This document shows, piece by piece, positions 1 through 12,426 of a stretch of 64,000 nt of DNA. Below the pieces are notes generated by a model that worked only from the letters and a program-made list of their open reading frames with translations, was not told the DNA's origin and searched no databases. A program made the position numbers and the translations under genes. The DNA comes from Dryas octopetala (lineage: Eukaryota > Streptophyta > Magnoliopsida > Rosales > Rosaceae). The stretch spans positions 3,507,896 to 3,571,895 of the forward strand of contig OY992837.1 in the NCBI GenBank assembly GCA_963921425.1, written 5' to 3'. Within the stretch, counting starts at the first letter, position 1. Each line of letters starts with the position of its first letter.

Positions 1-402
1 TATAATTAAAATTCTTAATTAATAATTAACAAATTGAACACATGCAATTAAAGAGATATCAGAACTCCTCTAAAAAAAAAGAAAAAAAAAGAGATATCAG
101 AACTTGATTGACACCGCAGGCAGTGGGACAGAACAAATGTGGATGATCTTGGCTTTTACAATTTGTATTTCTGAGATAGATGATGGTACGCACGCGGTAG
201 TTATTAATAGTGAAGTTATTGATTGATAGCTTCATCTCATCAGCCAGATAATTAAAGGGGTTTTAAATTTTTATATTTATTGGTTGAATATGAATAGTTG
301 GTCAATAGTATGACATATAAATAAATTTAACCGTGAAAAATATTATATTCTCATAGTAAAAAGATTAACGTATCAAAATTTAAAAGTTAAACATATATTT
401 GT

Positions 403-803
403 ACAGGTTCCTTCTATTGAGGTATACCTCAACTTATTTATGTTGAGGTATACCCTATTAGGGCCCACACGAGTCGTTTTGTGTCGATCTGAACCATTCA
501 TTTTTTACATCTTCATTGATAGATCATCTATGCAAAAAATTAGCCAAATCGGAAATCATTTGCATATCTAAATTTGATCAAATAAATGGACGAACCAAAT
601 ATTTTCGATGAAACAGTCCATTTGTTTTATCAAAGTTAGATAGGCAAATGATTTCCGATTTGGCTAATTTTTTGCAAGGATGATCTATCAATGAAGATGA
701 TTCTTGTGAATGGTTCGGATCGACACAAAACGACTCGTGTGGGCTCCAACAAAGTCATACCTCAACATAAATAAGTTAAGGTATACCTCAATAGAAGGAG
801 CCT
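403..803. mobile_element. MITE (Mutator-like), ~401 bp
   Basis: The two halves are inverted repeats almost throughout: the left end reads CAGGTTCCTTCTATTGAGG and the right end is its near reverse complement. A 10-bp direct repeat ATATATTTGT flanks the element (393-402 and 804-813), consistent with the 9-10 bp target duplication typical of Mutator-type elements. Each arm also carries a smaller palindrome around GGTATACCTCAAC / GTTGAGGTATACC. There is no coding capacity, so it is non-autonomous. Confidence 0.8.
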
Positions 804-813
804 ATATATTTGT

Positions 814-926
814 CAGGCTCCTTCTATTGAGGTATACCTCAACTTATTTATGTTGAGGTATACCCTATTAGGGCCCACACGAGTCGTTTTGTGTCGATCT
901 GAACCATTCATTTTTTACATCTTCAT
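814..926. mobile_element. Tandem partial copy of the preceding MITE
   Basis: This repeats the first ~112 bases of the element at 403 nearly exactly, from the CAGGCTCC end to TTTTTACATCTTCAT, then stops abruptly. It starts right after the right-hand target duplication, so the flank plus the 5' arm appear to have been duplicated, or a second insertion was later truncated. Confidence 0.75.
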
Positions 927-2407
927 ATATATAAGATTCTTTTTATGGACGAATGGGAAACATACATGACTGACAACTTACGTGTATACCAGTATACGCA
1001 AACTAGAGAAACACCCTTGACCCTTGTAATTATTTCATGCCCTTTTTGTGGTTTGGTCTAATGCTTGAAGTTCCAATCTCCATGAGTTGAGATTATACTG
1101 AGGACCACATCAGAAAATGAACAAACAAATAAGTACGTAAACAAGCAATGCTGGTTTCATTTATAGCTTCTAAGATTGGGGAAAGATGATAAAGAACAGA
1201 AGGTAAGGCAAAAGCACAGAGTATCATTAATGGGTTCACCCAAAACAAGGATGAGGTTCAGTGGATAATGACCATTTTAGAGAAAACTGTCCAAAGTTGA
1301 AAGAGTTTACATTATTTCAATATTTTCCCAAACAAAGAAACTAGTATTAGTTATTTAGTTGCAATTAAGACACTGCTCAAGCCACAAGCAAACTGGTGCA
1401 TGATTTGTTGAGCTGCTCCAATCAAAGCCAATTGAAGAGCTAAAAGACAAACACACACACACACATGCACTCACTAAGTAGGGTGATCTGTAATTAAGTT
1501 GGGCCAGGACTGAATTTAAGCTCAAGCAAGAGGTCTATAACAACAAGGTTGGTAACATTTAATTAATTAATGCAAAGCCTTAAACAAGTTTTCTGGATCA
1601 TACTTATTTGGGACATTTATGCAAGCAACTGAAATGGAGGTTGATGTGGAAACAGAGTACAAGTCACATAAGTACATAACTAATTCTATCTTATCCTACA
1701 TGGTCAAAAAAAAAATTCTATCTTATCCTTCCTTGTACCAGTGGTTTAATCATGCCAGGTACATACACTAACACACTGAGCTGTCTTACATGAGGCAGTT
1801 ACTAGTTAATGGGCCCACTGGCCCACTAACACACTACAATTTAATGCTTGTCATAACCCAATGGGCCCATCAATGGTAGGTCTTGTTGCACCTAGTTAAT
1901 GGGCCAATCTGCCAAGACCAAGGAGCTTTTTTTTTTTCTTTCTGGTTTGGTCTTTGGAAATCTCTCCTGATTCTACGAAGGAAATTCTAAAAGGACTCAT
2001 TATTTGCTTTCTAAACTCCAGATGAGAAGTTTTACTGTTTTAGTAAGAAAACAATAGTTACTAGTGAGCATGTGGGTTTAGAAAGCAAACAGAGAGGTTA
2101 TTTAGAATTTCACTTCCATACATAATAAAATGGAACAGAGTCCTTGGACCTTGGCTGGATTTGGGCTTTAAAAATTTAAAATATACAAGTGGAGACCCAA
2201 AAGACAGAGAAACATAGGCCCAAAACATATGCAATCTCATTCCACTGAAACACACCGTTTAACTCGTCATCATTAGCCGTAGTCCGTAGACATGACTAAT
2301 TTTGACTAAAACGCAGATACACTGCCCGAGGGTTGCAACTCCCGCCCGAAAGAGGAAGCATTCAAATTCACTCTCTCTCTCTCTCTCTCACTCTCTCTGC
2401 GTCTCTA

Positions 2408-5400
2408 ATGGCCTCCAACACTTACACAGGTACTGAGAGAAAGCCCTAATTTTCTTCCACTAATCCTACCCATTACCCTATTTTCCATTACTAAGGAATG
2501 CATTTCAGGTGGTAAAGTCGCTGATCAACAACAACCCATTGAAGTGATTTACAGAAGAAGAAAACCCAACAAACCCTCCCAAGATTTAGAACCTTCGTAT
2601 GATCAACTCCGATACTTCTGTGTCTATGGGTGTGCGTGCGTGTTGCGAATTAAACCAATCTCTTATTACGGTTATTTTTGTAATGTCTCTGTGACTCTGT
2701 CCAAAACAGCTCGAGCTTATTGTTCTCTGTAAAAATCAGCTCGAGCCATTTTTGTTGTCCTTTGGGTTCTCTATTTCTAGACCCTGTTATTGGTGATGTC
2801 GTTTTGTGCTTTCCAAGACTATTGGGAGTGCTGTATTTTTATAACATACTGCCTGTTATCTTTTTGTACAGGGGAGTCTAAGAGAACCTCTTCTTTGCTC
2901 CAGTTTTTCTCTCTTTCAAATATCTCTCTCTTGGATTTGTTTTTCGATCTGTGTGTGTTGGTGTGTTTGCTTGAATTAATCTCTGCTATATGCCATTGTT
3001 GTATTGATTTTCTTTGAAATTTCTACGGTCCGTGTGTTTTTTTTTTTTGCAAAATAAGGTTTCTACATTTGTGTTCTCAAAATGTTTGTGCTTTTGTTTT
3101 TGTTGTTTTCAGAAAGCAACTGGGTTCGAATCGTAATGCGAAGGAAAGGGTGAGTTTTGCTGCTGCAGCTCCCAATAAACGACCCAGTTGGAACCGTTTC
3201 CTTTCCACAAGGTTCAATTCAAATCGCCCACCTTCTCTCTCTCTATTTCTGGTGTGCATTATCTTGCTCTTGTGAGCTTTGGATTTTTGTTTAATATGAT
3301 TCCTTTCGTTTTTCTTTCTGGTTTTTTGATATGAGTTTGATTAGTTCGTGATTACTCTTGAGGGGTTGTTTGGCTGGCACCCATTTACTGAATTTTTAAT
3401 AATCTTGTATCCATTATGATTCTTCTTTGGCTATTCTTTTTTTTTTTTAGTTTGAGCTTTATTACTTTAGTCACTATTGATCTATTGTAACTTTTGCTTA
3501 AATGTTACAACTATTATCTCTTCCCAGCTTTTGATTGATTTTTGTGCTTGATAGAGGGAGAACAAGTATTGCTGTTGGCGCTTGGTTGGATTATCATCCT
3601 CAACAGAAGGAGCCTAAAAGAAATGGAAAACCTCCTCGTCCCAAAGTATGAATCTATTACACTTTAAAGAAAAATTGCTGTTTCTGTTTTGAATGTTGTT
3701 ATTAGTATTGCTTTAACTGCATGTACCCTATTAAAGTTCAAATTTGGGCATAACTTTTGAATTGAGTTATGAATCATATGGATGTTAAAAGGGTATCTTA
3801 AAGCATTTTACTTTGATTTATTTATGCTGTGTTTCATGTTCGAAATTTCCAGAGAAAGTACAACTTTGAAAAGGAACGTGATTACTTTCAAGAGGTTGAT
3901 GCCTTTGAGTTGTTGGAGGAGAGCCCCTCGCCCAAACCTAGTACATGGGTCGCGGGCAACCAAACTGATAATGTTGGAATACCCCCATTGTGCACAGCAT
4001 TAGAGAAATGGTTAATCACCAAGAAGTTAAATTTCAGTTTTGGGCCTTCCAGCACACTGTCTAAGATACTACAAACTTCAGCCATGCGGAACACACCTTT
4101 GGAACCCATTGGTGGTAATGATTTCAATTATTCAGTTTTGAAAACCCCAGAAAAATGTTCTAAGGTCAATTCTCGCTTCCCTTCTGCGGAAAGCAGATTT
4201 GATTCAAGTTTGGATGATGGAAGTCTGCTTGAAAGGGGCACTGTCAAATCACTGCCGGGTGTGAGCAATGAAGGTTGTGAAGATATAGAAGCTTCTGTAA
4301 AGAAACTCTCTTTGGCATCAACATCTTCATTGGATAGTGATCTGTTGGATCCATTTTCTGCACTATTAGCAGTTTGTGACCAGTTAGCCCCCTCAAATTT
4401 AAGGGATGTATTCTCCACACATTGGTTCGTTCCTTATTTCTAATATATTTGTGTCATTGCTATTGCACTTATGGTTTTTGGTTGTCAGTATTTTACAATT
4501 TGTACTTCTTTTTTGCGCATTACTCTATATGAGGATAGATCCTGCTTCCATAGCTGATAAACGATAAATCTTCCTTGAAACAGTGACCCAGAAACAATTA
4601 ACAAAGTTGGTGAAGGGACATTTGGAGAAGCTTTCAAGGCTGGAAACTATGTTTGCAAAATAGTTCCAATTGATGGCAACGTACGAGTGAATGGGGAAGT
4701 GCAAAAGGTACATACTGCAATCCTATTGTCATCTAGTAATGGGCTTTGTCGTTTTGCAGCTTTTTCTGAATGATGTGGTAATGAGTTTATTATGCTCCAG
4801 AGATCTGAAGAATTGCTACAGGAGGTCATACTCTCCCGCACTCTTAATTGCTTAAGAGGGCATGAGGGTGATGTTCAGAATGCTTGCTCGATGTTTATAG
4901 AAACAATAGAGTATGTTTTACGTTAAAATTCTATCATTCCACCAACTGCTTAAGACTTTACAGACACAATATGATGCAGTAAATCCCCTTGTTAGATTTA
5001 GTTGGTTCACATTTAAGAGTTCAAACATGAGAACATAATGAAGGACATGTGCTTTAGTTTGAAATTTAATACTTGCACAATACTATCAGTTGCAATGTTT
5101 TTATTCTGTCATCTTTCTGTGATCTAATTCCCCCTACAGTTTGAAGGTGTGCCAAGGTTTTTATGATACAGCCTTGATCAAAGCTTGGGAAGCTTGGGAT
5201 GAACAACGTGGTTCAGAAAATGATCACCCTAAGGCATTTCCAGAGAAACAGGTTTCTCCTTCTCTACTTTGACTTGTCTAATATGTGTAATCTCTTCACT
5301 TCAGTACATACAACACACATATTTCATGTAACATGACTATCTAATAAAAAACTCATTTTTTGGTACTTAAACTTTCAGTTGTCCTAGAAAGCTTCCATAA

Positions 5401-7204
5401 GTAAGGCTTGGTGATCTTCTCAAGTATAAATGATTCATATATTATGGGGTGAATGTTACTTACATAGATGTGATCAATGTAACTGACAATTTTGCATACA
5501 GTGCTATGTAGTGTTTGTTTTAGAGCATGGTGGTGAGGATCTCGAAAGCTTTGTACTGCTGAACTTGGATGAAGCACGGAGTTTATTGGTACAGGTAAAT
5601 TTATATTATAACAGCATTCTTGAGGTGATTCCTGAAGATTTGTTTTGTCATTAAATGATTGCATAATCATTCCAGGTTACAGCTGCCCTTGCTGTGGCTG
5701 AAGCTGCATATGAATTTGAGCACCGTGATCTTCACTGGTATGGTCATTTTTCTGTCTATAATATAGACAATGGATTCTATGATTGCTGAGTTGGGAATAT
5801 GCATTTGTTACAGGGGAAACATACTTTTAAGTCGGAATGATTCTGTAACAACGCAGTTCACTCTTGAGGGAAAGAATATGTTTGTCCAAACATTTGGATT
5901 GGTGATGTCAATAATTGATTTCACTCTTTCAAGAATCAACACTGGTGATTTTTTTAATTTTTTATAAATTACTTTTGCAACGTGTTTACCATGGTACAGG
6001 ATACATTCGTTGTTGATGTAGCATACTTAACAAATATCAAATATGTACAGGTGATGACATATTGTTTCTAGACCTATCTTCAGATCCTGATCTTTTTAAA
6101 GGTCCAAAGGGGGATAAACAAGTAAGAAATTGAAACTAAAGTTGTACTTGTAAATATATCCTTGTATGAAATAATTGATAGTTAAATCATTTGCAGTCAG
6201 AAACATATCGGAAGATGAAGGAGGTAACAGAAGACTGCTGGGAGGGAAGGTATGGTTGATATATTCAAATATAATTATCATATACAGAAAGGGGAACATG
6301 TTAGTGAAAAATCAAAAGGTTAAGGAGAATCTGTTGGTTTCCACTTGAATATTTCTTGTGAAGACTGAAATTTGACAATTTCTACTAATCTTGTCAAAAA
6401 AAACAAAAACAAAATCATACCCTGGAATTCTGGAAAGCGGTTGATCAAAACCAGCGGAAAAGCATTAGATCTCCTTGAATTTTTCTCTAAGTTTGACAGA
6501 CTGATAAGTGAGGGGAGAAGAGTACCCAAGTGCCCTCCAATACACAACTCATCACCTCATTTCTTTTTTTAAACAAACCTATCCTCCTTAAAATACCGGT
6601 TTTCTCTCTTCCTCAGAGGCGAAGAAGCTATACTGGTATCAGACGCTAACAGATATCTACGTACCGGGAGTACAGGATAGGGGCATAGAACTTTCTATTT
6701 CGATCGGCTCTGTGTAACGTGCTAAATATGCTCAAGTTTTTATTGGTGCTGAATCATTGTTAACTTTTCACATTTTTCAGCTTCCCCAGAACAAATGTAT
6801 TATGGTTGCTGTACTTGGTGGATATACTGCTGAAGAAATCATTTGTAAGTTTCTCTTAATTAATTTTAGTAAACTACTTACCATTGTAACTTGATGCAAA
6901 GGCTACAAGAGCAGCAGGGGATCTATAAACTAGGAAGGGTTAACGTGTACTATGATGGCTGACAAACACACTGGGGTGAACTGCTAACAGTGATCAATTT
7001 TTATTTCTAATGTCTTAAAATTATGTACCCCGAGAAGAAATGGCTTAGGTTGACTAATTGATATTCATGCTGTGGTAGGAACGTACTTCAAAGAATGAGA
7101 GAGATTTGCGCTCATTGAAGAAGCGTCTTGACAAGTATCAGTCAGCCAGGGAAGCACTTCTTGATCCATATTTCAGTGACTTGTTGGTCAATGGCGACAT
7201 TTGA
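2408..7204 (+). CDS. HASPIN: Serine/threonine-protein kinase haspin, 15 exons, 616 aa
   Basis: Histone H3 Thr3 kinase of mitosis (family knowledge). Exons read as 2408-2429, 2509-2629, 3113-3211, 3555-3645, 3853-4424, 4584-4707, 4801-4910, 5140-5251, 5502-5594, 5676-5737, 5814-5944, 6051-6121, 6197-6249, 6781-6844 and 7079-7204, totalling 1851 nt. Every junction is GT-AG and phases agree; the donor of exon 2 is the least certain. The N-terminal ~300 residues are the low-complexity haspin leader with the conserved block DAFELLEESPSP. The kinase domain follows: glycine loop VGEGTFGEAF (310-319), ATP lysine K327 in VCKIVP, catalytic loop HRDLHWGN with D466, and the haspin hallmark DFT (504-506) in place of DFG. 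Length matches plant haspins (~600 aa). It looks intact and functional. Confidence 0.93.
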
Positions 7205-9429
7205 GTTACAATTTTGGGAGGATAAGATTATGTAATTTACATAAAGAAAACTGTGAATATTCACGTTTTAAATGAGAAGAAATACTGTAAATATGTACTG
7301 AAGTGGGGAAGTAAGATATGAATGTGAAGATAGAACAATTGTGTAAAAAATTTCTGCAAAGTATAAAACACTTTTTGACAAGTTTCTGTCCATGAGGTCA
7401 CAAGCTATATCATACAAGGTAAGCTATATTACAGGATTCGGTCCAGAAGGAGTTCATATGATCAGCTCAGATTGCTTTCTATCTGGCATGATGTGTTCCT
7501 AAAAAGGTGGACGCACATTGTAATCAACCCATTTGCACCTTTTCGAGAAATCTCCAATTTGTGTACTCCCAAACCCCATTTTAAGACTCAGAGAACAAAG
7601 ATTAAAGGATATTAGTGCAATAGTTTTGATTTCAGGAGTTAATACTCATGTAAACCATTCCAAACTTTATGAGCAACAAAACAAAACCACAAAGCAGATA
7701 TCTGATATTGAATATGCCCATATCGTAGATTTTGTCAATCCTTTTCCCCTCAAATTCATGTGAGCTCACTTTTCCAAATTCATATTTAAATCTATCGAGC
7801 TTATCACTGGTGTGACTGTGTGGCCATTTTTCTCTCTCTTGCTTGTTTGCTTTCGGCCAAGACCTAGTCAGACAGACTGCTTTTGAATCACCACTTTGTA
7901 TTTGAATGCAGTGCAGAAAAGCGTAATAGATTATTCCACATAGGTTGTCCCCACTCCCCACTCAGTCACTCACCTTGCATATTCTATTTTAAATCTGCGG
8001 AAAGAAGGTGGCTACTGGCTCCAACGGTATACTATTGGTTGGTTCAAACGCTAATTACTTAATTAGCAGTTGATACATCCTATATCATAAAGGTTGTGGT
8101 AACTTTTTTACATTGCTACTTTGAATTAATGTGTTTGCACTTGATGTAGATAGACCTAGAAAAAGCTTCTTAAGCTCTTTTCTGGAATTTTTAAGTTTTG
8201 TACATGCTTGATTTCTAGATGGGTAGAATGGTTGTTTGAGCTTAAATTTAGGTTTTAACTCTGGACTTTTGGACCGCTTAAAATCTAAAAGTTTAAATCT
8301 GAATTTTAAACAAACAATGGATGCTGATTGAGTTGAGAATTGCATATCATCTATGTAGGCATTAAAATGCTCTGCACTCTTGTGTCTTTATCATGCGTTA
8401 GAGAACATAGTACCCTGCATCTTCTTGCTAATTTTCACTTACCTTTGAAAAAACAAAAGATTCATGATAAATATAAAGCAGCACAATAAATCTAACTGTA
8501 AATTTCACTTGGTTTGTTTGTGGCTGTGGCAGTGCCCACACTCCACAGGCACAAATAGACAATGGTCCAGTGGCATCAAATTATGCGCTAATTTCACAGT
8601 GTATTGTGGGATACCAAGTCCTATGTTAGCCTTTCTTAGGAAATATTAGATCACAATCGTCACATGGCACAAACTCACAAACCCTTATCCAAGAAGGAAC
8701 TGCCAAACCCTTAAAGTGAAATTCTAAGCCTAATCTCAGGAAGACTTTTCTTTCCATTAACTTTTCTTCACCTTTTGGTTATATTCATTAATTTTTTTTG
8801 TTATATATGGGTTTTGCTGATCTAAGTAAAATAGCTAGACTTTTCTGCCTCCTTAACATGGTCCAACCAAATTCAAATCTTTAACAGTCCTTTACTGGGA
8901 GCCTTGCTGTTTGATGTTGATCACTACTCTTGTATATGCATTTTCTTTAAAGACTTAAGCAGCCTGGGGATTCCAATCTTATGAAATAAAGAAAGATTGA
9001 ATTACTTGTAGTGGGAATGTCATATCTCTGCTTACTGCATGTGTGTGTTTTACATGCATGTGCATATGCTTTGCCACTTGTTATGGTGGCTTTATATCCT
9101 GAGCTTGTATCTCTTTGGGAAAGAAAAAGAAGCACAAAAGCATTGTTGATTCTTTCTACTGTTTACACAGACAGATGGTTTCCAACCCCATCATCCTACA
9201 TGACAAAGCAACATATTTTCTTTATCAATATTACAAGTGGTCATCTTTCTTTTTTCCTTTTTCTTTCCTCAACTTTATCTTCAACACTTTGCTCCCTCTC
9301 ACACTCCCTCTAATGGTTTATATTCACTCCAATTCTATGTGCAATGTTTTAAAAGCACCTCCATAATTTGAATCTATTAAAAATCCAGCTTGGTCTGTAC
9401 CTAGAATCCCAGAAACACATCTTTCAATA
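7205..9429. other. Intergenic region, haspin to X8 gene
   Basis: The haspin 3' UTR probably occupies the first 200-300 bases. The rest is AT-rich with no ORF that resembles a protein. The last part, with pyrimidine-rich tracts around 9240-9310, is the likely promoter and 5' UTR of the X8 gene. Confidence 0.5.
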
Positions 9430-11692
9430 ATGGCCAATGCAGCTTCTAAATGCCTCTTCTTATTCTTCCTGTCTCTCCTCTCTAACTGTTCATCAGGTAA
9501 GTAAAAAACTGTCACGCTAATTAATGTGAAGTTGGATATGCATTTTTCAGATTCTTATCAGCTTCTTGGTCACACACAATTGGGTTATAACTAGTTATTG
9601 CTAGAACTATCAGTTAGAGTAGTTTGAAGTTTCTAACTTTTTTTATCCCTTCTTTTATTTTATATCCCATATCTTACAGGAACTCTGGTGGGTTTCTCCT
9701 ATCATTCACGTGGAAACACTACACCTTCATCACCGGGCAGAACAATATCATTCCTGAAGCAAAACAAGATCACCCCGTCCCAGATTCGAGTCTTCGTTGA
9801 AGATCCTAGGATTTTAAGTACGCTGTCCAACACTGGTGTAGCTGTTGATCTCTACTTGAATGAGAGCCATGTTGAAAATATGATGAATTCCAAATATTCC
9901 TCTATCTCATGGTTGCAAACCCATATAATGCCCTTTCTCTCACAAGTAAAGATCAAAAGCATTGTAGCAATTAGTGGCAATGACTATACCAGAAAATATA
10001 CACTACCTATGCTTTTATCCACCCTGAAATCCATACACTCATTCCTCACTAGTCTTCCTGTCAACAGCAGAATTGAGGTCTCAGTAGCATTTTCTTTGTC
10101 ACTTTTGGAGAATTTGAGAAGAGGGCATGGAAGAAACCTGCATATGATTTGTAATTATATCAAGGAAGTGAGATCTTTTGTCATTGTAGAAGCCAATATT
10201 GATGGAGAATTGAGTATGGGTGATAGGTTTGTCCTGTCAATGATTGAAAGAGCCAGCCTTGCTAATTCTCTTCTTCCTTGCAATGATGTCCCAATGGTTT
10301 TGACAATCAAGAGTCCAGCAGTTCCCAGTGCAACTGAAGTAGCTGAATTCACTGACAAGGTCTCCAAAGCTTTAGCAAACAACACTCAGATTACAGGTAG
10401 GATAATTGGGTTATACGCACAAGTAGCTTCCATGGAAGATTTTGCACAGAAAGAGCTCAAAAGGGAAGAAGAACAGATCTTTCCTTCTTCTCGCAGAGAA
10501 TTACTCAAAACAACTTTACATGAAACATTCAACCCACCAACAATCTTCCCTACAACTCCCATCACACCCTATAACCCCACCCCAACCATTGTCACTGTTC
10601 CTTCTACAAACCCGGTAACAACTCCAGTTAATCCTGCTGCACCGGTGGCAATTCCCTCCACCACACCCATTACTCTACCCCCCATAAATCCTGTGAGCAC
10701 ACCATTACCAGTTGCCAATCCCGTCACATCACCCATCACAGTCCCAGGGGCTCAACCAATAACTAACCCTGTGACAACTTACCCGGCGCCATCCGGAGGT
10801 GTTCCAGTCACAACACCTGTCACAAATCCATTGCCACCTCCTGCAACAACTAATGCTCCTGCAGTTCCAGGACAGAGCTGGTGTGTGGCCAAGTCTGGGG
10901 CACAGGAAACAGCACTTCAAGCAGCATTGGACTATGCTTGTGGAATGGGAGGCTCAGACTGTTCACAGATCCAACAGGGTGGGAGCTGTTACAATCCAAT
11001 TTCTCTCCAAAACCATGCCTCATATGCATTCAACAGCTATTATCAGAAGAATCCAGTTCCAACTAGCTGTGACTTCGCAGGAGTTGCCACAATAGTTGCT
11101 GCTAATCCAAGTATGACAAATATTTCATTAATCATTTTCTGTTTCTTCCATACGATTTATATCTGTTATACACCTAACAAGATCAAAACCATATAATATC
11201 TGAGGCCCTCCTAAATTTTTTTACAGGCACTGGTTCCTGCATTTACCCATCAACATCATCATCAACCCCAACTCCAACTCCAGCATCAACAAATCCAACT
11301 CCAACGCCACCAGCATTAACAACTCCAACAACTCCAACAACTCCAACAAATCCAGCAACAACACCAACAACTGGAGCCCCACCAATAACATCATTGTCAC
11401 CACCGGGGGAAGGTGTATCAGGGTATAGTGTGCTATCTCATGACTTTCAAAGCCCAATACTACATTTACCAGTCTATCTATCACTAATTTCATTTCTACT
11501 TGCAGCTCTGGTACTCCACCTTCGGTGTTAAATTCAAGCAACCCGGCTTCAGGAACCATGCCAGTATTCGGGATGGACAGCCCTCCTGGTTATAACACTT
11601 CAACATCCACTTCAGCTAGCTTGCGACCCTTTATTGGTCCCATCTTTTTGTTAACAACCTTAGTTACTAGAAATCTTGTTCTTAGCATGTAG
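9430..11692 (+). CDS. GPI-anchored protein with degenerate GH17 and X8 (CBM43) domains, 626 aa
   Basis: Exons 9430-9496, 9680-11110, 11227-11422 and 11506-11692 total 1881 nt with consistent phases. Residues 1-23 are a hydrophobic signal peptide. Residues ~26-265 resemble the N-terminal part of plant GH17 beta-1,3-glucanases, but the GNE catalytic motif reads GND (D124) and the second half of the barrel with the nucleophile is absent. A Pro/Thr-rich linker (~305-420) leads to a six-cysteine X8 domain (~421-505), a callose-binding module in this family. A second Pro/Thr tract and a hydrophobic C-terminus after SASLRPFIGP look like a GPI-anchor signal. The likely role is a non-catalytic, callose-binding protein at the outer plasma membrane or plasmodesmata (inferred). 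Confidence 0.85.
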
Positions 11693-12426
11693 AAATATAA
11701 CCTCTCCATGTACATTAATGGGTCAGATTCCTCAGAAGCACATCTTCCCATGACAAAATCAAGGTTCCAGCTGGTCAAGCTGTGTACATAACTACATATG
11801 CAGGCATCAAAACTAGAGGAAACATTATAGTTGCTGTCTTGCATTAGATTGTATGGGATGTAAAGATGTTTCTGGGTGAAGGTAAACTCTTCTGCATCTA
11901 AATTGGGCTGCTATGGAAAAAACACTTTTAACTCAATGAGGTTGAAAGGTACAGGAGAGATTTGTGATCCTGTACATCTTTTAAATGGGTATTGTAGTTC
12001 TCTACAGTGTGCTCACACTAATACTATTGAAGTTCATATTGCTTTAGAAATTTAGTAAAGTTCTGCTATTTATTGTGTCAATTTCACTCGTCTGGTCAGC
12101 ACTATAGGAACACAATAATATCTATGCTTGGCAGCTAATCAATATACATCAACGTGAAACATGATGATCTAACAAATATATACAGAGTACAACAATGTCT
12201 ACAAAGATAGTAGCAGGAATGCCATACATAGATTCAATATCCATACATTAATGTGGTTTGAATGAGAAAAAACAAAATTGCGTACTCTGCTGCTAATGCT
12301 ACATAATGAGAACCTCTACAATGAGCATTTCTACAAGGAAATGGCCTCTGCCGCTATTCCTAATTCCTTGACTAAAACTAAGGTTTCATATTCTTTATAC
12401 ATAACAACCTTGATAGCACAACAATT
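11693..12426. other. Spacer between convergent genes
   Basis: This holds the 3' ends of the X8 gene (+) and the NEAP gene (-). Only UTR-like AT-rich sequence is visible; no independent gene. Confidence 0.55.

Larger units (their letters stand above)
1..2407. other. Intergenic region upstream of haspin
   Basis: No convincing coding region. It contains the MITE and its partial copy at 403-926, then AT-rich sequence with a short CA repeat near 1450. A CT-rich pyrimidine tract at 2371-2399 lies directly before the haspin start codon and probably belongs to its 5' UTR or core promoter. Confidence 0.6.

Noticed and set aside
3120-3140. GGGTTCGAATCG, similar to a tRNA T-loop
   Set aside because: It lies in haspin exon 3 and no acceptor, D or anticodon stems can be built around it. 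No tRNA genes were found in the window.
11221-11559. Leu-rich antisense ORF over exons 3-4 of the X8 gene
   Set aside because: Complement of the Pro/Thr-rich repeat coding sequence, crossing an intron; not a gene.
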